A stretch of DNA of 64,000 nucleotides from JBGSTR01 sp963707135 (GCA_963707135.1 CAVPOY010000012.1:1-64000), one strand, 5' to 3'. Shown: positions 1 through 9,873, counted from the first letter of the stretch. Notes: a model not told the origin generated them from the sequence alone. A program made the numbers and translations.

Positions 1-830
1 CCGACCCAGTCCAGAACCATCTTGGCAAACTCGTCGGCCTTATCCTGATAGGAGAAGTGGCCGCAGTCCGGAAACGGTCAGCTCGCCACGTTTCATGCGC
101 CGCGTGCAGGCGCTGGCCGTTGTCGACGAAGAAGGAGCCCTGATCGGCTCGCCCCAGAAGATCTTGCGCAATGGTAGATCGATCTCGCCAGCGCGGGTCA
201 ACCGTCGCGAGGCTATCCGGGTACCTGGCGGGTCATGCGTCACCGGCCTGATGCGGCCGGCCTGCTGGAGACATAGTTGGCGACCTCTGGGCCGGTCACA
301 GTTCGACGTAGTAGAGCTGGTCGTTGGCCTCGACGACGTACCGGCCCGGTGATTGAAGACTCTACCGCCAGAACCCGGAACTGAACCACTGTCGATGACG
401 CTGCCGTTGCGCGAGGGCGAGATGCCAGGGCCGTCACCGATCAGCAGCCGACGGCCCGGCGCTGGGCGTGGACCACGTAGTGGAGAGCCGTCGACATGCC
501 GACGTCCGGCCCGACGATGTGGACCTGCTCCAGACCGAGCGTTGACGAAGCCGCCAAAAAGCGCCCCTGGGCCTCGAAGGTCATGAACTCGAGGCCGCCC
601 TCGCTGCGCCGAAAGCCGGGCAGGTCCAGCGCGACCAGCTGGCAATGTCGCCGAGTCGTGTCCAGATCGGATCGAAAGGCCAGGATGCTCTGGGGGAGCG
701 GGCCGAGGAGCAGCACTGTTGGTCCGTTCTGCTGCCGCCCTCGGCCAGGCGCACTTGACGCCGCCGACTGCGCGGTATGGGGCTGGCATGCCGCAATTCG
801 GCCGAGGTGGACGTAGGCTGGTCCCCCGAC
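1..830 (-). pseudogene. alpha/beta-hydrolase, frameshifted, runs off the left edge
   Basis: Pieces of one alpha/beta-hydrolase fold protein can be read in order on the minus strand but in different frames. Around 700-600 are a strand-turn piece (PTVLLLG, LPQSILAFRSDLD) and DLPGFRRSEGG. Near 520-500 is the nucleophile-elbow position, GPDVGM, where Asp replaces the usual Ser, as in haloalkane dehalogenase-like members. At 71-1 is the C-terminal catalytic-His segment CGHFSYQDKADEFAKMVLDW. At least three frame changes separate these pieces, so no intact protein is encoded. The substrate is unknown. It lies directly downstream of a decayed sulfatase on the same strand and may once have shared its transcript. 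The N-terminal limit is approximate and the C-terminus lies outside the window. Confidence 0.6.
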
Positions 831-959
831 CCGACGCCCGCTGGGCGGGCACCGCATGGGCTTGTATGGGCGTGATGGCGACAGCACGCCCTGCGTTTAG
901 CTGCGTAAAGGCCGATGGGATCTTGGGTTCGCTCCATTTGGGGAATGCGTCCGTGGGAA

Positions 960-2719
960 AGGCGGACGTCAGTGAGCTGGGTGTCTTTCCGGAGTTAGCC
1001 GGCCAGGGGCTCCAGTCGTCGGCGATGGGACGAGCCCCTTGTCCTTGCGAATTGCTGTAAAGCGCGACCATCTGTTCGAGTCGTCGGGCTGCTGCTGTCG
1101 AGGGGGGTCGTTTCCCCGTTGCCTGATGTCGTAGAGATGCCGATTCGCCGTCGTTGTAGATGCCCGCGGGTGCGGACCTGAATCGCCTGTAGTCACGGCG
1201 ACGATGTAGCCGTCGCCGAAGAACCTCAACACGACGCACTGGTCCTTGGCGCGGGGACGCGCGCGTCGCCTTCGAGGAAATCGCGCATGGAGGTATCCGA
1301 GGCGGCGTGACTTCTTGCGGCCTTGTAGTCGGTCGTGGACGCTCGACACTCGGCAGAGACCAGGTCGTCATCGCCACGTCCTTCACGCTGGCGAGCTCGT
1401 CGGTCTTTGGCCTGCCTTGGCGAAGGACTTGTTCTGCGGCGGTACGATGATCAACGGCACGCGGACACCGCCCTCGCCGATGAACCACTTCCACCACTGG
1501 AGGCCGCCGGTGGAGGCATTGGCCCAATCGGTACCGATGAAGCCGAAGGACGTTGCCCCGGCCGATGTCCTCGAATGCCTGGCTGAAATTCTCGGCCAGC
1601 CACTGGTTGCCTGCGCATTGCTGAGCTCACCGCGAACGTCCGTGCCCTCCGGTCCGTTGTCTGACATGTAGATGACCAGGGTATTCGCGTGCTGCCCGGT
1701 TGCGGAGGAGTTGAGCAGCTGGCCGATGTGTTGGTCCTGCGACTCTCATCGATCGCCGAGGAGGTCGCGATCACGCGCCTGGCGGCGCTTCTCCTCTTCG
1801 CTGAGATCGGACCAGGACCGCAGCAAGCGACTATCCTTATCCGCGGGGAAGGGCGCGTCAGCGGGAATGATGCCGTGCATCTTCTGGGACTCGAACCGGG
1901 CGCGCTTAAGCCCTTCGAAACCGACCTCGAGGTAGTGCTCGAAGTAGCGGTCGATCAGATAGTCCGGAGCCTGCAGCGGCGCGTGGGGAGTGGTGTAGGC
2001 CAGATAGGCGAAGAAGGGCTTCCCGCTGTCGCGGCCTTGTTCGAGGTACTGCAGCATCTTGGCCGTGAAGAGGTCATCGGAGTAGATGCCCTTGGGTCGC
2101 TCGACTTCTTTGCCGTCCTCGTAGAACGGTTCCTTCGGGATCTTTCCGGCCTTGACCTGTGCGGCGACCTTCGGGTCGCTCATGTCGACGTGAAAAACGC
2201 CCTGGTTCCAGTGGTTGGAACCGCCGGTGTAGATCCCGTAGCTTCGGTCGAAGCCCCATTCGTGGGTCCTTCTCCCCCATGGCTGGTTCCGCCGAGGTGC
2301 CACTTGCCGACCATGTAGGTGCGATAGCCGGCATCCCGCAGCAGCTCCGCAATGGTGGCGGTCGTGGGCGTCAGGTAGGTCTCGTAGCCGGGCTTGCCCT
2401 TTGCGGGTGGGTAGACGGCATAGTCGAAGGCGGCCAGCCCGATATCGATGGGGTCGTTGCCGGTCAGCAGCATGGCGCGGGTCACGGAGCAGACCGGCGA
2501 GGCATGAAAGCGGGTGAAGGTCAGGCCGTGTTTCGCCAAGCGCTCGAGCGTCGGCGTGTTGGTCACCGACCCGCTGATGCCGAGGTCGCCGAAGCCGATG
2601 TCGTCACCGACGATCAGCAGAATGTTCGGCCGCTCCGCGGCGTCTGCGGCCATGGCTAGTGTCGCTGCACCGCCGAGCAGCGCCTGAACTGTGAGCAGAG
2701 CAAGGAGTAGGACTCGCAC
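960..2719 (-). pseudogene. arylsulfatase (AtsA-like), frameshifted
   Basis: The first 170 residues read cleanly from a GTG start with an AGGAAG ribosome site: a signal peptide ending near AMA-AD, then RPNILLIVGDDIGFGDLG (metal-binding Asp pair), the signature region, and GYRTYMVGKWHLGG. The formylglycine signature reads CSVTR rather than the usual C-x-P/A-x-R, so the Pro/Ala position is Val. The frame then changes near 2290. The next block (THEWGFDRSYG, FFAYLAYTTPHAPLQAP) lies in another frame, and later blocks (SDNGPEGTDVRGELSNA, GGLQWWKWFIGEGGVRVPLI, WSPWPAN) are again in different frames. The family hydrolyses sulfate esters in the periplasm. With five or more breaks this copy is unlikely to work unless the breaks are sequencing errors. 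It is divergent from an AraC regulator 118 bp away. Confidence 0.75.
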
Positions 2720-2837
2720 GACAACGCTTCCTGTGGGGCTTAAACAAAGTGGCGCAAAACCATAGCCGACTCATCGGATATTTGGTAGAAACGGACCGGG
2801 AAATATCCGCTTTCGGCCACCTCGGGGGTTTTCAACC

Positions 2838-3914
2838 TTGCCCGCTCCACAACCACTCGGCACCTCGCGACCGGCTCCCCAGCAACACGCGTTCTCGCGC
2901 CATTTGAACGATTTCGAAGATTTCTACGCGGTGTTCGGGCAATGGGATGGCGACTTCCGTCAGATGTCCCGCGGAAAATTCCAGGGCAGGATCCTTGTCG
3001 CGGACGGGCAGCTCGCACGGGTGTTCCAGGCGGAAGCCAGTCAGTCCCTTCTCACGCGCGGCATGGACAGCACCTCCTACGCGACCTTCATCCCGATAAC
3101 GGCTCGCAACGAGGAGACCCGCTGGCAGGGAAGAACGCTGTCGCGGGGACAGTTGATCATCAAGGGCCCCGAGGTGGAGTACAACAACCAAACACGTCGC
3201 GATTGCGCCATCCGCTCACTTCTCGTGCCGCTGGGCAACATCCGGCACGCCGCCCGTATCCTGTCCGGTAAGGAGGCCGACGGAGCGATCTCTTCATGGG
3301 CTGCGATCCGACCCTCGCCAGGAGCGATGGGACGTTTCGAGAAGGCCTTGGCCGCGCTCCTGGCATCGTCGATGCGTGAGCCGGGTTTTCTCCGCTCCCC
3401 CCGCGGCTATGCCTTGGAAAGCGAATGCCTCCGCCGGTTGATCGACGTGGTATCCGATCCGACGTCCGAGGAGTCGACGCCCCGTTATTGGGCCGATCGC
3501 TCGCGCTTGGTCAAACGGGCCGTCGATTTGATGCACGAGCGGTTGGAGCAACCGTTGACCGCCCTGTATTTGTGCGCGCAGCTCGAGGTCAGCGACCGGG
3601 TGCTTCGCCGCGCTTTCCGAGAATCCTTCGGCTTAGGACCGCTGGCCTATTTCCGGGTGATGCGCTTGCACGCGGTCCGAACCGCGCTCAGGGCAGCGAG
3701 GGGAGGCGACGAGGGCGTCGCAAATATCGTTCGGCGCTGGGGCTTCAATCGGCTCGGTTCCTTCGCGGACGAGTACCGACTCCACTTCGGTGAACTCCCG
3801 TCAGAGGCGCTTGGCGTTCGCGGGCAACCGGGCGTGCAGCGGCGGGTTCGCGCCGAGCTTAAATTTCAATCGCGCGTCGCAGAGTCTCCGTGCGCTGAGA
3901 CTGCGATTTCTTGA
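2838..3914 (+). CDS. AraC-family transcriptional regulator
   Basis: A 358-residue protein whose last third is an AraC/XylS DNA-binding domain with two helix-turn-helix units. The first is around residues 235-275 (LTALYLCAQLEVSDRVLRRAF, with SFGLGPLAYFRVMRL following). The second is near 300-325 (VANIVRRWGFNRLGSFADEYR, then HFGELPSEAL). The first 200 residues form a ligand/dimerisation domain (WDGDFRQMSRGKFQGRI, GRTLSRGQLIIKGPE) like that of regulators sensing small organic molecules. The ATG at 2838 is the first start. The gene is divergent from the decayed sulfatase and was probably its activator. The regulator is intact while its likely target is broken. Confidence 0.85.
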   Translation: MPAPQPLGTSRPAPQQHAFSRHLNDFEDFYAVFGQWDGDFRQMSRGKFQGRILVADGQLARVFQAEASQSLLTRGMDSTSYATFIPITARNEETRWQGRTLSRGQLIIKGPEVEYNNQTRRDCAIRSLLVPLGNIRHAARILSGKEADGAISSWAAIRPSPGAMGRFEKALAALLASSMREPGFLRSPRGYALESECLRRLIDVVSDPTSEESTPRYWADRSRLVKRAVDLMHERLEQPLTALYLCAQLEVSDRVLRRAFRESFGLGPLAYFRVMRLHAVRTALRAARGGDEGVANIVRRWGFNRLGSFADEYRLHFGELPSEALGVRGQPGVQRRVRAELKFQSRVAESPCAETAIS

Positions 3915-4584
3915 ACGAGCCCTGCACGTACTGCTTCAACGTCTCTTTGCCTCGCTGAACCTGCCGCTCGGCAAGGGAGGGTGAGTGTCCGGAGCTGGCC
4001 GACCTGAGACGCTCACAAGGTCAGCTCCGAGAGTCTCCATTGCGTCCGTAGTGGTCGTCCAGAGGTCGAGCCGTGAGCGTCAGCAATACAGCATCTTGGA
4101 AACGCTCGCAGCTCTCGGCCGGGTGACCGCATTTGGCCGGTTGCTGCCGTAACGAAGACCGAAGGGGTCCAAGCATATTCAGGACTCACTCGCCTCGACA
4201 ACAGCGGTGGCGTAATCTGACAGATAAGGCGCGCATTTTTCAGAGTAAATTCAGCGGAACAAACTGGGCGACAACAATCGCCGGTCGACTCCGGCAACGC
4301 ACCGGAGAACACCCGACCGTGAGGACCGCGCCCGACCCCTCAGCGCATTGCGGCTAGGTTTGCGAACCCCACCGGATGACCAGCAGGAGATGTTGCCGGC
4401 TGGTTTCCCGTTTCCCGGGCGTTGCTATCGAACGCTCATGGTAGGCGAACGCCCCTGTTGGCTCGGATGGCACGACTCGCCGGGCTGCGTTCAGACGCCG
4501 GAGGTGCAGGCGTCGCGCCGACAACTCAGCCCTTTGTGCTCATTCCAGGTCTATTGACCAGATCTCTCGCGTCCACCGATGCGT
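3915..4584. other. 670-bp intergenic stretch, no supported gene
   Basis: This lies between the AraC gene and the end of the sigma-54 activator gene; the two converge. Short open frames exist on both strands but their translations are Arg/Pro/Ser-rich with no recognisable motif. I found no terminator with a T-run, no tRNA and no repeat. A perfect TGGCACG at 4467-4473 lacks a matching -12 element. Confidence 0.5.
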
Positions 4585-6144
4585 TCAAGGCGCCGGGACT
4601 CGGAACCGACGCCAGTCGATGCCGAGCTTGCGCATCCGCGCGCGCAGCGTGTGCGGGTTCACGCCCAGCTGTCCGGCGGCGCCGAACGGGCCTTCGATGC
4701 GCCCGAGGCTGCGGGTCAGGGCGCCCTCGATGTGTCGGCGGTTGACCGCGTCCAGCGTCTCGTTCGGCCCGTCGCGCTCCATCGTCGGGACAACGGCCAC
4801 CTCCGGTGGGACTCGCGCCGCCACCTCGAGACCGACCCCGAGGGCCTGGGCGACCTCCAATCCCCGACCATCGCCCAGGATCGCCGCCCGTTCGATCACG
4901 GCCGCCAATTCACGAACGTTCCCCGGCCAGGGGTAGGCCAGCAGTAGCGATACGTCTTCCGTCATCGGGACCTGCGGCGTGAGCCCCAGTCGCCGGGCCG
5001 CCCGCTCCGCGAAGTGGGCCGCCATCGCCGGGATGTCCTGAGGCCGTTCCCTTAGTGGCGGCAGATGGATCGGGAAAACGTTTATACGGTACCAGAGGTC
5101 CTCGCGAAAGCGCCCTTCACGCGCCATTGCGCGAAGGTCGCGGTGGGTGGCCGCGACGACCCGTACATCCACCCGTAGCTGCTGTTGCCCTCCCACCCGG
5201 TGGAAGGTCCCGTCCTGGAGGATACGCAGCAGTCGGACCTGGACGCCGGGCGACAGCTCGCCGATCTCGTCGAGGAAGAGGCTCCCGCCGTCGGCCCGCT
5301 CGAACCATCCCTTGCGCAGCGCCGAGGCACCCGTAAAGCTCCCTCGCTCGTGGCCGAACAGCTCCGAGTCGATCAGATCCGGTGAGATCGCCCCGCAGTT
5401 GACCCGCAGAAACGGCCCGGCCGCCCGCCGGGAGCGGTCATGGATGGCGCGCGCCACCACCTCCTTCCCGGTCCCGGTCTCGCCAATGATGAGCACGGGC
5501 GTGTCCGCCCGGGCGACGAGGTCCGCCCGGCGCATCACCTCCTTGAGCCCCGACTCGGCACCGACGACGGTCTCGGCAATGTCCTGCCGCCCCAGGCGGG
5601 TGAGCAGGGACTGCCTGTCCGCCTCCGCCGCTTCCCTCAACGTCGAGAGCTCGCGCACGTAGAGGTCGTTCTGGACCGCCACGGCGAGCGGGTCCAGCAA
5701 CGCACCGAGCATCGGCTCGTGCTCCGGGCCGAAGGCGCCAGGATCCGCGGCACCCAGGGCCAGCGCCCCGATCGGGTCGCCGTCCAGCATCAACCCGCCG
5801 GCCAGGACCGCGCCGTCGAAACCGTCCGGGAGCAACCCCGGTACCACGGGGCGGGCGCCCGCCGCCGCGCCAGATAGCAGCTCCCGCGCCGAGCACCAGC
5901 GCACCAGCTCGTCGAGCTCGCCCTTCGTGAGGTTACGGAAGGACTCCACGGCCGGGGCCGAGGCACCGGCGGTCGCCAGGATCTCGAGCCGCGCCCGCGG
6001 CAGGTCCAGACGGCTCACCAGGATCCAGTCGGCCGGAATGCGGGTGCCCAGTACCCGCAGGATCGCCGCCGCGGACTCTTCAATACGGATATGCCGACAG
6101 GCTTGCTGCCAAACCTGGAGCAGCAGGGGGACGAAGCGATCCAC
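4585..6144 (-). CDS. sigma-54-dependent transcriptional activator, GAF-AAA+-Fis
   Basis: A 519-residue enhancer-binding protein. An N-terminal GAF-like sensor spans about residues 20-165 and is followed by a linker. The AAA+ domain has Walker A GETGTGKE (about 220), the sigma-54 contact loop as GSFTGA instead of GAFTGA (about 275), Walker B FLDEIGEL and the arginine-finger region FREDLWYRINVFPI. A Fis-type helix-turn-helix closes the protein (GPFGAAGQLGVNPHTLRARM). The architecture matches NorR/FhlA-type activators that sense gases or small ligands, but the ligand cannot be told here. It is divergent from a TauE/SafE exporter gene that carries a -24/-12-like element, so that exporter is the best candidate target. 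Confidence 0.9.
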   Translation of the reverse strand: MDRFVPLLLQVWQQACRHIRIEESAAAILRVLGTRIPADWILVSRLDLPRARLEILATAGASAPAVESFRNLTKGELDELVRWCSARELLSGAAAGARPVVPGLLPDGFDGAVLAGGLMLDGDPIGALALGAADPGAFGPEHEPMLGALLDPLAVAVQNDLYVRELSTLREAAEADRQSLLTRLGRQDIAETVVGAESGLKEVMRRADLVARADTPVLIIGETGTGKEVVARAIHDRSRRAAGPFLRVNCGAISPDLIDSELFGHERGSFTGASALRKGWFERADGGSLFLDEIGELSPGVQVRLLRILQDGTFHRVGGQQQLRVDVRVVAATHRDLRAMAREGRFREDLWYRINVFPIHLPPLRERPQDIPAMAAHFAERAARRLGLTPQVPMTEDVSLLLAYPWPGNVRELAAVIERAAILGDGRGLEVAQALGVGLEVAARVPPEVAVVPTMERDGPNETLDAVNRRHIEGALTRSLGRIEGPFGAAGQLGVNPHTLRARMRKLGIDWRRFRVPAP

Positions 6145-6296
6145 GATGACCCCGTGACGGAAAAGCCGTGAAATATGCTGACAAATCTAGCTTATGTTAT
6201 CACCCAGGGATCTTGCAGCGCCCGTGGGCTAGCAGTGCGACCCGTTTTCCTGCGGCCGTGCTGCTCCGTCGCGACCCGCGGAGGACCCGCGCATAC

Positions 6297-6312
6297 CGGC
6301 ACGGAAATTGGT
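6297..6312 (+). promoter_or_regulatory. candidate sigma-54 (-24/-12) promoter
   Basis: The bases read CGGCACG, four bases, then TTGGT, against the consensus TGGCACG-N4-TTGCW. The -24 GG and the spacing are right, but the -12 element has TTGG in place of TTGC, an important mismatch. It sits 56 bp upstream of the TauE/SafE start and opposite a sigma-54 activator gene, which raises its plausibility. Confidence 0.35.
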
Positions 6313-6367
6313 GGGATTCGGGCGAGACCCTGTCTCGAAAGTCGAACCCGATCAATGGAGAGTCATC

Positions 6368-7282
6368 ATGGTCCGCGAAGCCGTTACATCACTGGGAAGC
6401 ATATATACCTGGCACCGCCGCCGCTTGTTCCTGTGGATAATGCTGGTCACCGCCGTCGCCGTACTTTTCATCGCTCACGGGGCGATGCCCCAATGGCACC
6501 TGTTGCCCGGCTTCATGGATGCGGTGCCAGCGAACGCCCTGCTCGCCGTCTTCTTCTCGGCACTCCTGTGCGAGTACGTCGATTCAAGCCTCGGCATGGG
6601 TTACGGGACCACCCTCACCCCCCTTCTGCTGATCGCCGGCTTCGATCCCCTGCAGATCGTCCCGGCCGTGCTCTTCTCCGAGCTACTGACCGGGCTCACG
6701 GCCGGCGCACTGCACCACCGCGACGGCAACCTGGACCTGCTCAGGGATCTGCGCGTGCGTCGCACGGTCCTGCTGCTGACGGCACTCAGCGCGGCCGGGG
6801 CGATCGTCGCCGCGGTCGTCGCCGTGAACATCCCGAAGTTCTGGTTCTCGCTCGCGATCGTCGTCATCGTGCTCAGCATGGGACTGCTGACGCTCGCAAC
6901 CGCCCGCCGTCGCATCCGGTACCGCGCGGGCGGCATGGTCGCCGTCGGCTTGGTCGCCGCGTTCAACAAGGGACTCTCCGGCGGCGGCTACGGCCCGCTG
7001 GTCACGGCCGGACAGGTCGTATCCGGTGTGCCCGCCAAGCAGGCGGTCGGCATCACGTCGGTCGCCGAGGCCTTCACCTGTCTGGTCGGCCTGGCCGCTT
7101 ACTTTAGCCTCGATCGCCAACTCGACCTGGCGCTGGCGACCCCGCTCGCCCTTGGCGCGCTGCTGTCCGTCCCGATGGCCACGGTAACGGTCAAACGGTT
7201 ACCGGAGGGGGTTGTTCGCGGCGCCGTGGGCATCATGACCCTGGTACTGGGCCTGGTGTCCCTCGCCAAGTTGCTGGGCTAG
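6368..7282 (+). CDS. TauE/SafE-family (TSUP) anion exporter
   Basis: A 304-residue integral membrane protein with about eight hydrophobic segments and the two-fold TSUP pattern. The first half carries EYVDSSLGMGYGTTLTPLLL and PAVLFSELLTGLTAGALHHR. The second half carries AFNKGLSGGGYGPLVTAGQV and KQAVGITSVAEAFTCLVG. TSUP proteins move sulfite, sulfoacetate, thiosulfate or other organosulfur anions across the inner membrane; which one applies here is not visible. The start at 6368 is chosen because GGAG lies 7 bp upstream, whereas the longer frame starts inside the promoter region. It is divergent from a sigma-54 activator and followed by a hairpin. Confidence 0.88.
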   Translation: MVREAVTSLGSIYTWHRRRLFLWIMLVTAVAVLFIAHGAMPQWHLLPGFMDAVPANALLAVFFSALLCEYVDSSLGMGYGTTLTPLLLIAGFDPLQIVPAVLFSELLTGLTAGALHHRDGNLDLLRDLRVRRTVLLLTALSAAGAIVAAVVAVNIPKFWFSLAIVVIVLSMGLLTLATARRRIRYRAGGMVAVGLVAAFNKGLSGGGYGPLVTAGQVVSGVPAKQAVGITSVAEAFTCLVGLAAYFSLDRQLDLALATPLALGALLSVPMATVTVKRLPEGVVRGAVGIMTLVLGLVSLAKLLG

Positions 7283-7284
7283 AT

Positions 7285-7306
7285 CGGGATTGCCGGTGCA
7301 ATCCCG
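7285..7306 (+). terminator. hairpin just after the TauE/SafE gene
   Basis: A perfect 8-bp inverted repeat (CGGGATTG, 6-base loop, CAATCCCG) starts 3 bp after the stop codon. No T-run follows, so it may stabilise the mRNA 3' end or be a weak terminator. Confidence 0.4.
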
Positions 7307-7647
7307 CGACAAACATGGACAGCCACCGCCTGCGGGTCAAAGAGCGCGGCGACAGATCGGCCGGTTACCAAGCGCGAAGCGGACGCCCGCGGCGAGTTCT
7401 GTGAACGACCCGGTTCGGACAAGCAGACGAATCTGTACGAGCCAGTACGACGGCCTACAAAGCGTATGCTCCAACGGCGGAGACCGCGTTTCTTTATCAG
7501 AAATTGCCTGCCCCGACGGGCCCTGCGCACATTGCGCAAATTGATATGCACCTTGCCGGCGTGGTAGCGTCCCAGGCCCTCCGCTCGTGCTTGTGCCCGA
7601 GCGGAGTTCTCCAGGTCCGAACTTTTTCTGAGGCTCAATACACGCAC
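7307..7647. other. 341-bp intergenic region upstream of a small secreted protein
   Basis: I see no gene here. The last part must hold the promoter of the gene at 7648, but no convincing -35/-10 pair stands out. Confidence 0.5.
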
Positions 7648-7983
7648 ATGAAACGCGACCTTCCGCTGCTGGCCACCGTCCTCATCACTGCTGGTCTGAT
7701 GTTTTCCCTGCCTGCCGTCGCTGGCGGCGAGACCGAAGCGATGATCGGCAAGCTAGGGCTCGGCTGCAAGAACCGGGTTCTGGAACAGTTTGATGTGCCC
7801 AATTCGGACATCACTGTCCGCCTGGGCGCCACCCTGCAGCAAGACATCGACTCGGGCGCAATGACCGCTGCGGACCTGAAGAAAGACGGAGCTTCGTTCG
7901 ATTGGGAGGTCGCCCGGAAAAACGCCAGTGGCTACTGCAACGTCGACGGCAGCGGCAACATCACGGATTTCAAACAGTGGTGA
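7648..7983 (+). CDS. small secreted protein of unknown function
   Basis: A 111-residue protein with a clear signal peptide (KR, a hydrophobic core LLATVLITAGLMFSLP, cleavage after AVA-GG). The mature part is about 86 residues with two Cys (GLGCKNRV and GYCNVDGSG) that could form a disulfide in the periplasm. It begins ETEAMIGKLGLGCKNRVLEQF and ends GNITDFKQW. I do not recognise the family. The ATG at 7648 is chosen because it begins the signal peptide; the frame stays open upstream without sensible protein. A second secreted protein follows 228 bp downstream on the same strand. Confidence 0.65.
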   Translation: MKRDLPLLATVLITAGLMFSLPAVAGGETEAMIGKLGLGCKNRVLEQFDVPNSDITVRLGATLQQDIDSGAMTAADLKKDGASFDWEVARKNASGYCNVDGSGNITDFKQW

Positions 7984-8211
7984 TCGAAAACCCAATCGGG
8001 AAATCGCTGGCCGCGCGGCATAGGGATGGAAGACGCGAGCGGCGACTGGCCCCTGGTCACTGAACCGGCCAGGCATTGCAGCAGGACAGAATGCCCGGCT
8101 GGGGCGAAAATATTGGGGCGCGGAGCCCCGGACACCCGTCGGCTCCGCCGCTGCACCCAATTCGCCCGTTACGGTGACCGGCCCCCATGTCGTAAATCTG
8201 CGGAGCTAAAC

Positions 8212-8994
8212 ATGTATCGTCCCCGAATTGTCGGTCCAGCGTTGTCGGCCGCGTTGGTCTCAGTCTGCTCAGCGGCATGCGCCGGCTGGAGTTTCAGCGG
8301 CTCGCCGTCCCCGAACGCCTTTGTTCAGACCGGTAACATGACTGTCGAGCTGCAGTGCGACCGGATGCGCTTCGCCCCGGCGGGTTACGAGGACGCTCAG
8401 GAAATCGAGCGCAAGCAGGGCTTGTCCATCCGCTTCATGAAGGACGGGTCGACGGAGGCTGGCACCTTCCAGGCCGGGACAGCCAACGCTGCTATTCGCA
8501 TAGTCGACAACTTCCCCGTGGAGATCGTCTTTCACGAGAAATCGGACTACGACTTCGTCCTGGATGAGATGGGGAAGAACGCCGTGCTGAACCTGGCCAT
8601 GATCGACGGCGACGTCAGTTACGGCATTTTCGACCTCAAGGGATCCGGGGCCGCGATCGAGTCGCTGCGTTCCGCCTGCGCTCCGCGAGCGGCAGGCGCC
8701 CCGGAATTCGTCGAGGCGCCCGAGGGGGTGGTCTATTGCGGCGGTGGAGCCGTCGAGCGCCAGATCGAATACAGGATCCTCAAGAAGCCTGCGGACAAAT
8801 GGGACGCCCGGGTCACCATCAACGGCGAGACCATCCGCGCCATGACCGCCTACAGCTATTTCGGCAAGTCCGAACCGCCGCGCGGCTTCGTGGTTGCCCT
8901 GCTGGGCGAGGACCGATCGGAGTTCCTAGTCTTCAAGGATGGGGACCAGGACTGGCTAGAGTACGGCGACTACACCTATCGCAGGTGCAACTGA
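8212..8994 (+). CDS. secreted protein of unknown function, about 260 residues
   Basis: It starts at the ATG that begins a signal peptide (YRPRIVGPALSAALVSVCSA, cleavage near ACAGW). The mature protein of about 235 residues has four Cys positioned like two disulfides (LQCDRMR, SACAPRA, VYCGGGA, YRRCN). Near residues 30-110 it reads NMTVELQCDRMRFAPAGYE and VEIVFHEKSDYDFVLDEMG, suggesting a beta-rich fold. I do not recognise a family. An open frame extends upstream to 8026 but without a signal peptide or ribosome site. The neighbours are also exported or unknown proteins. Confidence 0.7.
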   Translation: MYRPRIVGPALSAALVSVCSAACAGWSFSGSPSPNAFVQTGNMTVELQCDRMRFAPAGYEDAQEIERKQGLSIRFMKDGSTEAGTFQAGTANAAIRIVDNFPVEIVFHEKSDYDFVLDEMGKNAVLNLAMIDGDVSYGIFDLKGSGAAIESLRSACAPRAAGAPEFVEAPEGVVYCGGGAVERQIEYRILKKPADKWDARVTINGETIRAMTAYSYFGKSEPPRGFVVALLGEDRSEFLVFKDGDQDWLEYGDYTYRRCN

Positions 8995-9079
8995 ACGAAA
9001 ACCGTGTCGGGCGGCAGAAAGTACGAGAAACAGGCCGGTGTCGAACCTGACCCCTTGCTCCCGGGATGAGGCAACGCGC

Positions 9080-9847
9080 ATGCCACGACTCCTTCATCTC
9101 GCCCTCGGCGACAGCGCCGCGGGCTGCCTGCGCGCCGCCTGCCAGTCTCACAGCATGCCCGGTACCGCGCTTGGAATACCGGATGACCTGAGTCACGGCC
9201 CGCTCGACGACGGCCAGGCGCGCATCGACTACATGCGCGAATTTTTCCGCGGCTACGACGACTGGTACCTCGATGTCAGCGACGCTTTCGCGCCCTGGCG
9301 CGCGATCATCGAGCGTATCGACGAGGCGAGGCCAGATGCCGTGGTCATCTGGAGCGGCGAAAACGTCTCCGAGGCCACCTTTCTTTGCATGGCCTGCTGG
9401 TGGCTCAGGCAGAGCGCAGAGAGGGTGCTGCGGGTCACTATCCCTGAAGCGGATGGTCGTCACTACGTAGCCGTCCACAATCCGGCCGAGCTCGCTCACC
9501 TGTTCGCGTCCGCTTGGGAGCTGACGGCCACCGAGCGCGCCGATCTCGCCGCGGACTTCCTGCGCATCCGCAGCGAGACCGGACTCCTGCGCTGCTGGGA
9601 GGAGGGACGGATCCTGGGTGTGCCGATGGATCGGTACGACCCGTTGCTGCTGGAGTGCTGTGGGAACCTATGGACACCCGCGGCCCACGTCGTCGGCGCC
9701 GCCATGGGCCGGTGCGACGGGCACAACCTGATGAGCGATCTCTTTTTCTCCAGCCGGCTGCAGGTCCTCATCGACGCAGGACGCATCGAGGCCGACGGGA
9801 AACGGGATCGGCTGCGTGAGTATGCCGTGCGCCTCGCCGGGGCGTAG
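9080..9847 (+). CDS. DUF1835-domain protein
   Basis: A 255-residue soluble protein. The N-terminal half has the DUF1835 pattern: HLALGDSAAGCLRAA, then DDLSHGPLDD and later VVIWSGENVSEATFLCMACW. The C-terminal half resembles the DUF3658 partner domain often fused to it (GNLWTPAAHVVGAAMGRCDG, SDLFFSSRLQVLIDAGRIEADG). The molecular function of these domains is not established. The ATG at 9080 is preferred over the upstream start at 9038 because the family begins MPRLLHLALGDS. It is followed 26 bp later by a small membrane protein gene. Confidence 0.75.
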   Translation: MPRLLHLALGDSAAGCLRAACQSHSMPGTALGIPDDLSHGPLDDGQARIDYMREFFRGYDDWYLDVSDAFAPWRAIIERIDEARPDAVVIWSGENVSEATFLCMACWWLRQSAERVLRVTIPEADGRHYVAVHNPAELAHLFASAWELTATERADLAADFLRIRSETGLLRCWEEGRILGVPMDRYDPLLLECCGNLWTPAAHVVGAAMGRCDGHNLMSDLFFSSRLQVLIDAGRIEADGKRDRLREYAVRLAGA

Positions 9848-9873
9848 TTGGGCCGGCGCAGGATCAGCTCTCG

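Noticed and set aside
4467..4482. Perfect TGGCACG as a possible sigma-54 -24 element
   Set aside because: The spaced -12 element is absent (GCCG in place of TTGC) and no gene starts downstream in that direction.
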